In this document: positions 26,402-34,940 of the stretch, in pieces
How the letters are laid out: each line of letters opens with the position of its first letter
Position numbering within the stretch: the first letter of the stretch is position 1
NCBI GenBank assembly: GCA_963746155.1
Contig: CAVVAB010000001.1
Span: 411,679-475,678, forward strand
Direction of reading: 5' to 3'
Source of the DNA: AC-32 sp963746155
GTDB lineage: Bacteria > Actinomycetota > Thermoleophilia > Gaiellales > Gaiellaceae
Length of the DNA: 64,000 nt
Program-made: the position numbers and the translations under genes
The notes under the pieces: model-generated
Seen by the model: only the letters and a program-made list of their open reading frames with translations
What the model was told of the DNA's origin: nothing
Database searches by the model: none

Positions 26402-27249
26402 AGGCAGCTTGAACTCGCCGCGCGCGACGACGACCGCGCTGCCGCCGACCTCGACGCGCTCGATCTCGTCCGCCGGAGCCGTCGACGCGGGCGTAGAGCG
26501 TCGAGGGCCTGCCGATCTCGGCGCCCTGCGAGATCTCGATCTCCTCGCCGAACGGGATCCTGCCGTGCCGCGCGAGGTGCACGGCCAGCGGTCCGGCGGC
26601 CGAGCCCGTCGCCGGATCCTCGGCGACGCCGCCCGCGGGCGCGAACATCCGCGTCTTCCAGCGCGTGCCTGAGCCGGCGAAGCAGCTCATCCCGAGCACC
26701 GGAGGCATCTCCGAGAGCGCCGAGAAGTCAGGCCGCAGCGCGGCCACCTCGTCCTCGGAGCCGAGCGCGACGTACACGTTCCGCATGCCGTTGTCGTAGA
26801 GCTCGATCGGCAGCTCGCTCCGCTCGACGCGCAGCCCGCGAAGCAGCGCGTCCTCGTCCGCGAACGGCTCCCAGCGTCGGGAGCGGCTGCTCCATCCGGC
26901 CGAAGACGATCCTGCTGCCTTCCCGCTCGAGCGCGACCGGGACGACTCCCGCCTTCGTCTCGAGCTTGATCACGGAGAGCTGCAGCGGCGCAGCGAGCAC
27001 GAAGGCCGTCCCGAGCGTCGGGTGCCCGGCGAACGGCAGCTCGGTCGCGGGCGTGAAGATCCGCATCCGCGCGTGCCCGTCGCTCTCCGGCGGGAGCACG
27101 AAGACCGTCTCCGAGAGGTTCATCTCGCGCGCGAGCCTCTGCATCTGCTCGGTTTCGAGGCCGCGCCCGTCGGTGAAGACCGCGAGCCCGTTCCCGGCGA
27201 GAGGGGTGTCCGTGAAGACGTCGGCGATCACGTAGCGCAGCGTCGGCAC
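26399..27249 (-). CDS. PhzF family isomerase/epimerase, frameshifted
   Basis: About 280 residues over two indels (near 26877 and 26480). Start MPTLRYVIADVFTDTPLAGN with the family's GN, then catalytic Glu in NLSETVFVLPP, PFAGHPTLGTAFVLA, and the second half CFAGSGTRWKTRMFAPAGGV, AEDPATGSAAGPLAVHLARH. PhzF proteins are diaminopimelate-epimerase-like isomerases; outside phenazine clusters their substrates are unknown. No phenazine genes are near. Divergent from sixA with a 40-bp gap. Confidence 0.85.
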
Positions 27250-27289
27250 GCGGCCAGCCTATCCAGCGCCGCGCACTATGCTCGGCGGC

Positions 27290-27696
27290 GTGCGACTCGT
27301 CCTCGTCCGCCACGCAGAGGCCGCTCCGGGCGAGCCGGACGAGCTGCGGCCGCTGACGCCCAACGGGCGCGACGTCGGCCCGCGCCCTGGGCGAGCAGCT
27401 CGCCGCGGACGACGTGCGGCCGGATGCCGTGCTGACGAGCCCGCTCCTACGCGCGCGGGAGACCGGTGCCGAGCTCGCGCGTGCGCTCGACGGCACCGGT
27501 CGAGCCGGACGAGCGGCTGGCGCCCGGCGCTACCGCAGACGACGTGTCCTCCAGCCGTCAGAGGCCGCGGCGACACGGTCGTGGTCGTCGGGCACCAGCC
27601 CGACTGCGGGCGGATCGCCGCCGAGCTCAGCGGCGGGCCGAGCCGCCGTTCCCGGCCGGCGGCACGTTCGAGCTTCAGCTCGAGACTGCGCCGGCC
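27290..27696 (+). CDS. SixA-like histidine phosphatase, frameshifted
   Basis: About 135 residues. The phosphatase marks are LVLVRHAEAAPGEPDELRPL at the start (catalytic His in RHAE), VLTSPLLRARETGAELARAL, and the second catalytic His in VVVVGHQPDCGRIAAEL. At least three indels (27374, near 27500, near 27640) split the frame. The C-terminal limit is not certain: after FELQLETAPA no stop occurs before the ABC ATPase begins at GTG 27697, so either another indel hides the stop or the two are fused. Members remove phosphate from His or small molecules. Confidence 0.7.
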
Positions 27697-28546
27697 GTGG
27701 CCTCCGTCAGCGTCCGAGACCTCCGCAAGTCGTACGGCGACTCGAGGCGATCCGCGGGATCAGCTTCGAGATCGAGCGCGGCGAGGTCTTCGGCCTGCTC
27801 GGCCCGAACGGCGCGGGCAAGACGACCACGGTCGAGATCCTGGAGGGCTACCGCAAGCGCGACGCGGGCGAGGTCGAGGTGCTCGGGGTCGACCCGGCGA
27901 GCGCGGGCGGCGAGTGGCGCGAGCGGATCGGCGTCGTCCTCCAGTCGTCGGCGATGTACGAGACGCTGACGGTCGCCGAGAGCCTGCGCCTGTTCGCCGG
28001 CTACTACTCGAGCCCGCGCCCGGTCGACGAGGTGGTCGAGGTGATCGGCCTGACCGATAAGCGAGACGTTCTCGCCCGTCGGCTCTCGGGCGGCCAGCGG
28101 CGGCGGCTCGACCTCGGGCTCGGGCTCGATCGGCGACCCGGAGCTGATCTTCCTCGACGAGCCGACCACGGGCTTCGACCCGCACGCGCGCCGCCAGGCC
28201 TGGGAGACGCTGCGCTCGCTGCGGGAGCCTCGGCAAGACGATCCTGCTCACGACGCACTACCTCGACGAGGCCGAGCACCTCGCCGACCGCGTCGCCGTT
28301 CTCGGCCAGGGGAAGATCGTCGCCGTCGGCCCGCCTTCCGAGCTGATCGGCGACACGCCCACGACCGAGATCCGCTACCGCGAGAACGGCCGCGAGGTGA
28401 CGCTCGAGACCGACCGGCCGACCGAGGTGCTCCACGAGCTGACCTCCCGGGCGCTCGCCGAGAACCGCGAGCTCGAGGGCCTCGTGGTCACGAGGCCGAC
28501 CCTCGAGGACATCTACCTGCAGCTGACCGGCGAGGAGGACGCGTGA
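27697..28546 (+). CDS. ABC transporter ATP-binding protein (ABC-2 / drug-exporter type), frameshifted
   Basis: About 283 residues. SVRDLRKSYGDLEAIRGISF, Walker A LLGPNGAGKTTTVEILEG, signature RRLSGGQRRRLDLGLGL, Walker B PELIFLDEPTTGFDP and the H-loop LLTTHYLDEAEHLADR. Indels near 27734, 28128 and 28228. The C-terminal domain (TEIRYRENGREVTLETDRP) is that of DrrA/CcmA-type exporters. It energizes the permease encoded next, whose GTG overlaps this stop. Confidence 0.88.
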
Positions 28547-29303
28547 GGCTCTTCCGGCACGAGCTGCGCGGCGAGCTGCTGCTCTACGTGCGCAGCCGGG
28601 AACTCGCGTTCTTCACGTTCCTGCTGCCGATGGTCTTCTTCGTCCTGCTCGGCTCGACCTACCGCCACGACCGGATCGAGAGCGAGGGCAACGTGCGTGC
28701 GGTCAACTACCTCGCTCGCCGGGATGATCGGCTACGGGGCAATCGCGATCGCGTTCGCGGGCCTTGCGATCGTGCTGGTGATCAGGCGCGAGAGCGGCGT
28801 GCTCAAGCGGCTGCGCGCCACCCCTCTGCCCGCCCCGACCTACATCGCCGCGCTGCTCACGGCGTTCCTCGCCGCGTTCGCCGTCGAGGCCGTCGCGCTG
28901 ATCGTTCTCGGGAGAGTGCTCTTCTCGATCGGCGCACCCGACCACGTCGCTCTCGCTCGTGCTCGCGCTGCTGCTCGGGGCGATCTGCTTCTGCGCGCTC
29001 GGCGTCGCGGTCGGCTCGCTGATCAAGAGCGCCGAGGGCGCCTCGGCGGCCGTGAACGCGATCTACCTGCCGGCGGCGTTCCTCGCCGGCGCGTTCTTCT
29101 CACCGCACGCGTTCCCGGCCTTCCTGCGCTGGATCGCGGACGTGCTCCCGCTGACCTACTTCATCCGGATCATCCGCGGGATCCTGCTGCACGGCCACCA
29201 GATCTGGGCCTACCCGGGCTCGGTCGCGATGCTCGTCGCCTGGGGCCTCGTCGGCACGATCGTCGCACTGCGCTGGTTCCACTGGGAACCGCGCGAGCAC
29301 TGA
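28543..29303 (+). CDS. ABC-2 type transporter permease, frameshifted
   Basis: About 252 residues, six predicted membrane segments: ELAFFTFLLPMVFFVLLGS, GYGAIAIAFAGLAIVLVIRR, AFLAAFAVEAVALIVLG, ALLLGAICFCALGVAVGSL, YLPAAFLAGAFFSPHAFPAF and a last one near the end. Indels near 28714 and 28950. The ESGVLKRLRATPLP segment is typical of ABC-2 exporters. It partners the preceding ATPase to export a lipid, drug or polymer; the substrate is unknown. The TGA stop touches the dispersed repeat copy B. Confidence 0.85.
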
Positions 29304-29365
29304 ACGGCCGCACCGGCAAAGCCGGCACAGCCTCTTTTGGTCGGCGTCGCAAGCGACCGCCTTAG
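29303..29365 (-). repeat. 63-nt dispersed repeat, copy B
   Basis: Inverted relative to copy A (11870-11932), differing at three positions. It fills exactly the space between the stop codons of the convergent permease and aminotransferase genes; the aminotransferase TAA lies inside it at the same place as the flavoprotein TAA lies in copy A. Two internal hairpins suggest terminator function. Confidence 0.8.
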
Positions 29366-30758
29366 GCGCGCGCTAGGCGCGGCCGCTTCGTGCGTCCGGC
29401 GCGGGCGGCCGTCAGGCCGAAGCGGACGAGCGCGCGCGGCATCTTCTCGGCGCGGGCGATCGTGTCCTCGAGGCCGGACACGAGCCAGTCGACGTCCTCC
29501 TCGGTCACGACCAGCGGCGGGATCGCCTTGATCACGTTGATCCCGTGGCCGGCGACCTGGCTCAGGATGCGGTGGTCGCGGAAGAGCGGCGCGACGACGA
29601 GCTGCGAGAAGAGCCCGGGCTGGATCCGCTCGAGGAGCTTCCAGGTGCGCGAGCCGCCGGGCGGCTCCTCGAACTCGATCGCCCACATGAGGCCGAGCCC
29701 GCGCACCTCGCGGACGACCTCGAAGCGCTCGACCAGCGGGCGCGTGCGCTCGAGCAGCAGCTCGCCCATCCGGGCCGAGTGCTCGACCAGGCCCTGCTCG
29801 TCGAGCTCGCGCAGCGTCGCCAGCCCCGCGGCCATCGCCAGGTCGTTCGGCGCGAAGGTCGAGCCGTGGCTGATCGCGTTCGGCAGCGTGTCGAAGACGG
29901 CCTCGTAGACCTCGGTCGACATCAGCAGCGCGCCGACCGGGACGTAGCCGCCCGAGAGCGACTTGGCGAGCGTGATCAGGTCGGGCTCGAGGCCCCAGTG
30001 CTCGAGCGCGAGCATGCGGCCCGTGCGGCCGAAGCCCGGTCTGCACCTCGTCGACGCAGAAGAGCGCGCCGTAGCGGCGGCAGAGGTCCTGCGCGCCCTC
30101 GAGGTAGCCGGGCGACGGGATGTTGACGCCCTTGCCCTGGACCGGCTCGACGATGAAGATCGCGACGTCCTCGCGGGATCAGCGCGCGCTCGAGCGCGTC
30201 GAGGTCGTCCCAGGGAACCCGCTCGAAGCCCGGCAGGAGCGGGCCGAAGCGGTCGGTGAACTCGGGGTTCGCGTTCGCGGAGAGCGCGCCGAGCGTCAGC
30301 CCGTGGAAGCCGTGCTCCGCCGAGAGCACGCGCGAGCGCCCGGTCGCCGCGCGGCCGAGCTTGATCGCGGCCTCGACCGACTCGGCGCCCGAGCTCGTGA
30401 AGAGCGCGCGGCCCGACGCTCGACGGCGCGCGGCGCAGCAGCTCCTCGGCGAGCAGCGCCGGCAGCGACGTCGACTCCGATCTGCACCGAGCCGGGCCGC
30501 TCGAGCTCGAGCGCCTCGATCGAGCGCCGCGCGGACGCGCGGGTTGTTGCGCCCGACGTTGAACATGCCGAAGCCGCCGAGCACGTCCAGGTAGCGGTTG
30601 CCGTCGCTGTCCCAGAGGTACGCGCCCTCGGCCCGCGCCCACCGGCGGTCGAACCCGATCGCCCGCAGCAGCCGCACGAACTGCGGGTTGATCGTCTTCG
30701 CGTGGAGGTCGAGCGCCTCGGCGCCGCGCTCGTCGATCAGCTCCGTCAGCCACCCCAC
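29362..30758 (-). CDS. Class III PLP-dependent aminotransferase, frameshifted
   Basis: About 460 residues over several indels (near 30050, 30178, 30420-30540). Start VGWLTELIDERGAEALDLHA, then AYLWDSDGNRYLDVLGGFGM, FTSSGAESVEAAIKLGRAAT (PLP phosphate), IFIVEPVQGKGV, FCVDEVQTGFGRTGR, and the PLP Lys in LITLAKSLSGGYVPVGALL. An unusual C-terminal extension continues past the domain. Class III enzymes use omega-amino donors such as ornithine, GABA or diamines; the specific one is unknown. The TAA lies in repeat B. Confidence 0.85.
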
Positions 30759-30765
30759 GCCGGGA

Positions 30766-31642
30766 TTATCGCGACACGCCGATCAGCACGCCGCCGGCGA
30801 CGATCAGCGCCGCGCCGAGCACGAGCCGCCTCCCGACGAGCTCCGTCCGCTGCAGGAGCAGCGCCGCGAAGAGGACGCCCCACAGCGACTCGGTCGCGAC
30901 GAGCGGCGCGACGACCGTGACCCGCCCGCGGTAGAAGGCCTCGAAGAGCGCGGCGTACGAGAGGCCGAAGAGCACGCCCGGACGGGAGGAAGGCGCGAAG
31001 CGCCTCGCCGCCGCCGGTCGCCCAGGCGCGGCCGCGCGTCGCGACCAGGTAGACGGCGATCGTCCCCGCGCCGGCGAGCAGCGTCACCGGTGCGGTCACG
31101 CAGCGCGTGCGTGTCCGTGTGGCCGGCGAGCCAGCGCAGCAGGTTGTCGCGGACGGCGAACATCAGCGTCGCCCCGACCGCGAGAGACGATCCCGAAGTG
31201 GCGGAAGTCGGCGGGCCGCACCCGCTCGCCCGCGAGGGCGATCCCGCCGCCCACGATCAGCGCCGCGCCGACGACGCAGCGCGAGGCGGAACGGCTCGTC
31301 GAGCACCACGAGCGCGATCGCGACCGAGACGAGCGGAGCGACGCCCATCACGACCGCCGTCCTGGCCGCGCCCGCCTCGCGGACCGCGTGCGTGAACAGC
31401 AGCTGCGAGATGCCCGGGCGCGATCGCCCCCGCCACGAGGAACGGCCAGAGCTCGCCCGCGTCGAAGCCGTCGCCCGCGCTCGAGGCGAGCCCGATCGCC
31501 GTCGTCAGCGACGAGCGCGACGGTCACGGTGACGAGCGCGCCGAGCTCCGGGTCGTCGACGCTGCGCAGCGCCGAACCGGACCGCGACCGCCAGCGCGCC
31601 GAAGAGCGCCGCCGACGTGCACGCCAGCAGGACGGCGGGCAG
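30766..31642 (-). CDS. EamA/DMT family transporter, frameshifted
   Basis: About 290 residues, ten hydrophobic segments, broken by many indels. Readable parts: AVLLACTSAALFGALAVAV, the first-repeat end (MMGVAPLVSVAIALVVLDEP), LLAGAGTIAVYLVATRGRAW and the second-repeat end YGRGRVTVVAPLVATESLW, then LIVAGGVLIGVSR. The two-fold EamA repeat is clear. No normal start codon is visible: the frame begins at a CTG right after the GNAT stop, or the start lies upstream behind another indel. Substrate unknown. Confidence 0.7.
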
Positions 31643-32106
31643 CTAGGCGGGCCGGCGCATCTCGACGAACTCCCAGTCGCCGCCGTTCGTGTGGTGCATG
31701 TACCGCCTGACTCGCGAAAGCCGGCGCGCTCGTAGACGGTGATGGCGCGCCGGTTGAACGTGGCGACGGCGAGCAAGAACTCCTGCGGCTCGAGCCGCGA
31801 GCGAGCCTCCTCGAGGCCCGGCCTCGACGAAGGCCAGGCCGAGCCCGCGCCGGTGTGGTCGGGCCGGAGCCCGAGGCCGATCTCGATCGTGCCGGGCTCC
31901 TTCGGCTTGGACGAGAAGAAGCCGATCAGGTCGCCGTCCGAGTCGTCGACCGCCGCATACGCCTCACCTCGCTTCTCCGGGTCGAGCAGCTCGGCAAGAT
32001 CGTCCTGGTCGGCGATCCAGTCGTAGAACGAGTACGGCTCCGGGTAGTGCCAGGCCGCGATCACCTCGGCGTCTGCCTGGGTCAGAGGCCTGAAGCGAAA
32101 GCCCAC
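31643..32106 (-). CDS. GNAT-family N-acetyltransferase, frameshifted
   Basis: About 154 residues from GTG 32106: FRFRPLTQADAEVIAAWHYP, EAYAAVDDSDGDLIGFFSS, IGLGLRPDHTGAG for the acetyl-CoA loop, then FLLAVATFNRRAITVYERAG, FRESG. Indels near 31825 and 31700. The AWHYPEPYSFYDW start is typical of a GNAT subgroup found widely in Gram-positive bacteria. Substrate unknown. It lies 7 bp after the ferric-reductase-like gene. Confidence 0.75.
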
Positions 32107-32113
32107 GGCGGGA

Positions 32114-32770
32114 TTATCGTCGGCCTAGCGTGTGGTGGCCCAGCGGCCCGAGCGCGAGCGCGACGACCAGCTCGGCCGTGACGACCGCCGCCGTGCCCGG
32201 CCAGAGGCGCAGCGCCCAGGCGCCGGCCGACGGCATGGCGACGAGCACGCGCCGGACCGTCAGGCCCACGACGGCGCCGGCCGAGACGACGTAGAGGCGC
32301 GAGCGCCCAGGCGCGCGGTCGAGTCGGTGCCGGCCGTGATCCCGTGCACGAGCGCGAGCAGCCAGACGGCGAAGTTGAGGTAGTGCGCCCGCCGCCAGAA
32401 GCGCGTGCGGGAGCTGCTTGCGGTAGCGGTTCGTGATCGCGAGCGCGGCGAGCAGCTCGGCCGCGATCACGCCGAGCGCCGACGGCGAGCGGCCGGTAGG
32501 GCGCGGCACCCGGCACGAGGATGCTCCGCAGCGAGAACGGCAGGTAGCTGTCGAAGAGCAGCGCGACGACGTGGATCGCGATGAAGCTCCCGGCGAGCAG
32601 GCCGACGAAGCGGTGCACGTCCTCGAGCGCGAAACGCGGCCAGCGCTCGAGCTCGCGCGCGGCCGGAGAGCAGCAGGCCGAGCGACGACCGACGTCGAGA
32701 GCAGCGCGAACGCGAGGATCCCGCCCGCGCGCGCGACGTACCACGTGTAGTTCGCCGCGGCGACGATCAC
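32114..32770 (-). CDS. Ferric reductase-like transmembrane domain protein, frameshifted
   Basis: About 217 residues, six membrane segments. Paired heme-ligand histidines can be read: LEDVHRFVGLLAGSFIAIHV in one helix and RAHYLNFAVWLLALVHGITA in a later one, the pattern of YedZ/FRE-type cytochromes. Indels near 32290, 32405, 32495 and 32680. GTG start overlaps the ApbE stop. There is no flavin/NAD domain. It may move electrons across the membrane to a flavinylated partner made by ApbE; that link is inference from gene order. Confidence 0.75.
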   Translation of the reverse strand: MIVAAANYTWYVARAGGILAFALLSTSVVARPAALRPRASSSAGRVSRSRTCTASSACSPGASSRSTSSRCSSTATCRSRCGASSCRVPRPTGRSPSALGVIAAELLAALAITNRYRKQLPHALLAAGALPQLRRLAARARARDHGRHRLDRAPGRSRLYVVSAGAVVGLTVRRVLVAMPSAGAWALRLWPGTAAVVTAELVVALALGPLGHHTLGRR

Positions 32771-33633
32771 GCGGCGCGTTCGTGCTCGAGCAGCGCCTCG
32801 CTCCAGGCGCGGTTCGGGACCACCTCGCCGCCGGCGAGGAAGCGGCCCGGGAAGGCCGCGCTCGTCGAGCCAGTCCGGGCCCGTCTTTCGAGAGCAGGAA
32901 GGCCGCCTTCGCCGCGACGTCGGCGGCGACGCACGAGCCGGCGGCGACCGTGACCTCGTCCCAGCGCGAGCGCGCCGGGCGGCCCGTGCGCGGGTCGATC
33001 AGGTGGTGCTGAGCCTCTCCGCCGCGGCGCCAGCGGCGCTTCGTCGTCCCGCTCGTCGCGACCCCGCCGCGCGAGCAGGCGCAGCGGAGCCGCCGCCCGG
33101 AAGCCCGACGACCGCCCCTCCGCGCGTGGCGACGTCGCCGCCCGCCGACGACGAAGCGCGTCGCCGCGCGATCAGCTCCAGCGCAGCGTCGACGGCGAGC
33201 GCCTTGACGACGCCGTTCAGGTCGAGCGCGGTCCCGGGCGGCCGCGAGAGCAGGCGCGCCGAGAGGCGGAGCCTCCGCCAGCGGCCCGGCACCGGCAGGG
33301 CCGAGCGGCCGCTCGTCGTCCGCGAGCACGGCGAAGTCGCGGTCGTAGCCGGCGGCCTCGATCGCGCCGCCCAGCGTCGGGTCGACGAGGCCGTCGGTTG
33401 CGGCGGCCGCGCCGAGCGCCGTGCGCAGGGCTGCGGCGAAGAGCGGCGAGAGCACCACGACCTCGGACGGGTCCCGGTTGACGCGGTTCAGCTCGCTCTC
33501 GGCCCGGAAGCGCGAGAACGACGCGGTCGAGCTCGTCGAAGAGGCGCCGGACGGCGGCGTGCTCGTCGTCGGTTGCCCCGCAGACGAGGACGTCGACGCC
33601 CATCGAGCGGAAGACACGCCGCTCAGGAGACAC
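32767..33633 (-). CDS. apbE: FAD:protein FMN transferase (ApbE), frameshifted
   Basis: About 285 residues from GTG 33633. ApbE features: MGVDVLVCGATDDEHAAVRR, FSRFRAESELNRVNRD, ATDGLVDPTLGGAIEAAGYD, LDLNGVVKALAVDAALEL, and HHLIDPRTGRPARSRWDEVT followed by the AGSCVAADVAAKAAFLLS segment with the Mg-binding region. Many indels. ApbE attaches FMN to Thr/Ser of exported or membrane electron-transfer proteins. The likely targets are neighbouring exported proteins, but no classic FMN-binding domain is seen nearby. Confidence 0.82.
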
Positions 33634-33905
33634 TCGTCTGGGCCTGCGTCCCGCCGCCGCCGGTCGAGGGAGCGGCGGAGGCCGAGCCGAAGTCGAAGCT
33701 GTCGTCGTCGCTGGACTCGGACTGCGACTGGCTCGCCGACTGCGAGTTGCTGCCGACTCGAGGACGAGCTCGTGCTGTGGCCGGGATGGCCGGCTCTCGC
33801 GAGGAGGAGGACGGCGATGAAGCCCGCGGCGGCCGAGGCGACCGCGAGCTCCTTCGCGCTGGCGGCCCGGCCGCGGGCCGCCTCGATCCTGGTCGGCTCG
33901 GTCAC
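33623..33905 (-). CDS. Small single-pass membrane protein with Ser/Gln/Gly-rich tail, frameshifted
   Basis: About 92 residues from GTG 33905 (VTEPTRIEAARGRAASAKEL). One membrane segment (LAVASAAAGFIAVLLLARAG) is followed, after an indel near 33757, by a low-complexity tail: SNSQSASQSQSESS, DDDSFDFGSASAAP, STGGGGTQAQTSVS. It overlaps the upstream secreted-protein stop and the apbE start, so it is an integral part of the cassette. No family is recognised. The Ser/Thr-rich tail outside the membrane could be an ApbE substrate, though it lacks the known S/T-G-A-T/S motif. Confidence 0.65.
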
Positions 33906-34638
33906 GCATCCGTGCCGGGGCGGCCGGCGGTGCTCCTCCCTGCGATGCCCGGGCCGAAGCCGCGGTGCTCGCGGAACCAGCCCTTGCCGTTCGGCGGCGG
34001 GCCGGGGAACTTGCCGTTGACGATGGCCGTGATCATCTTCCCGGCGCCGTCCAGGATCCGGGCCTCCTGCGCCTTCGTCAGCTTGCCGTCGGAGACGGCC
34101 TTGTCGAGCTTCTTCTGCAGGTCGCCCTTGAGCGTCGGAGACGAGGCCCGACACGGACTTGTCCTGTGCCTTGGCGACGTCCGCGAGCGACTTGCCCGAC
34201 TCGAGCTTGCGAGCGGAGCTGGCTCTCGGAGAGGCCGAGGTACTTCGCCGCGCGTCGACAGGCCGGGGAAGCCCGTGGTGGCGCGAAGCCGTGATCGCGG
34301 AAGCCGAAGTGGCCGCGGAAGCCGAAGCCGAGCCCGGGCGCGGCGACGAGCGGGAACTCGTTGGAGTCGATCCGCTTCTTGAGCGCGTCGCCCTGCTCCT
34401 TCGTCAGGCGCTTGTCGGCGACGGCTGCGTCCACGCGGTCCTTGAGCGCCTTCTTGAGCGCGCTCGAGAGCTCGCTCGGCTGCACGCCGAGCTGCTTGGC
34501 CGCGTCGCTGACGACGGCCTTGCTCTCCTGGCTCGGGGAGCTCTTGAACTGGGTCGCGGCGATGGCGGCTCCTGCGCCTCCGACCGCGAGCGCCGCTGCG
34601 GCTGCCGCGACGATCTTTCGTCTCACGGGTGTGTCCAT
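33902..34638 (-). CDS. Secreted helical protein of unknown function, frameshifted
   Basis: About 245 residues. Signal peptide MDTPVRRKIVAAAAAALAVG. Two copies of a short helical unit: LGVQPSELSSALKKALKDRV with AVADKRLTKEQGDALKKRID, and LGLSESQLRSKLESGKSLAD with AVSDGKLTKAQEARILDGAG. The tail is Gly/Pro-rich (GFGPGIAGRSTAGRPGTDA). Indels near 34210, 34255 and 34145. This pattern is common in actinobacterial exported proteins with no assigned role. It overlaps the small membrane protein gene by 4 bp. Confidence 0.65.
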
Positions 34639-34659
34639 GTCTCTCTCCTGTCCTCGGAT

Positions 34660-34806
34660 CTACGGACGTCGGACGAGCCGGCCGAGCACCCCGCGCCGCT
34701 CCCAGCGGTCCGCCGACGCGGCCTGCTCGGCGGGAGTGGGCGGAACTGCGCTTCCGAATGGCATCCGTGGCTGTGGGTGGGGATCGTTCAGGCTGTTTAC
34801 TCGCAT
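34660..34806 (-). CDS. Short conserved-looking ORF (48 aa) at the head of the ApbE cassette
   Basis: Starts ATG 34806 (MRVNSLNDPHPQPRMPFGSA) after a strong Shine-Dalgarno AGGAGG seven bases upstream, and ends VLGRLVRRP at 34660, 22 bp before the secreted protein gene. No membrane or signal segment. The good ribosome site and the operon position support translation; the product is not recognised. Confidence 0.5.
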   Translation of the reverse strand: MRVNSLNDPHPQPRMPFGSAVPPTPAEQAASADRWERRGVLGRLVRRP

Positions 34807-34940
34807 ATGTCGGCCTCCTTGGGCTCGTAGTGGACACTCGAAGGGAACCACCCGAGCCTGAGAAGCATGTGAAATACGACTAAGAAAGCCCTAAGAGGGT
34901 GAGGGTGCCCCGCCTGGTTCACAATGGGGTGGACGCTGCG

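Noticed and set aside
26399..27249. Phenazine biosynthesis cluster
   Set aside because: PhzF alone is widespread; no other phz genes are nearby.
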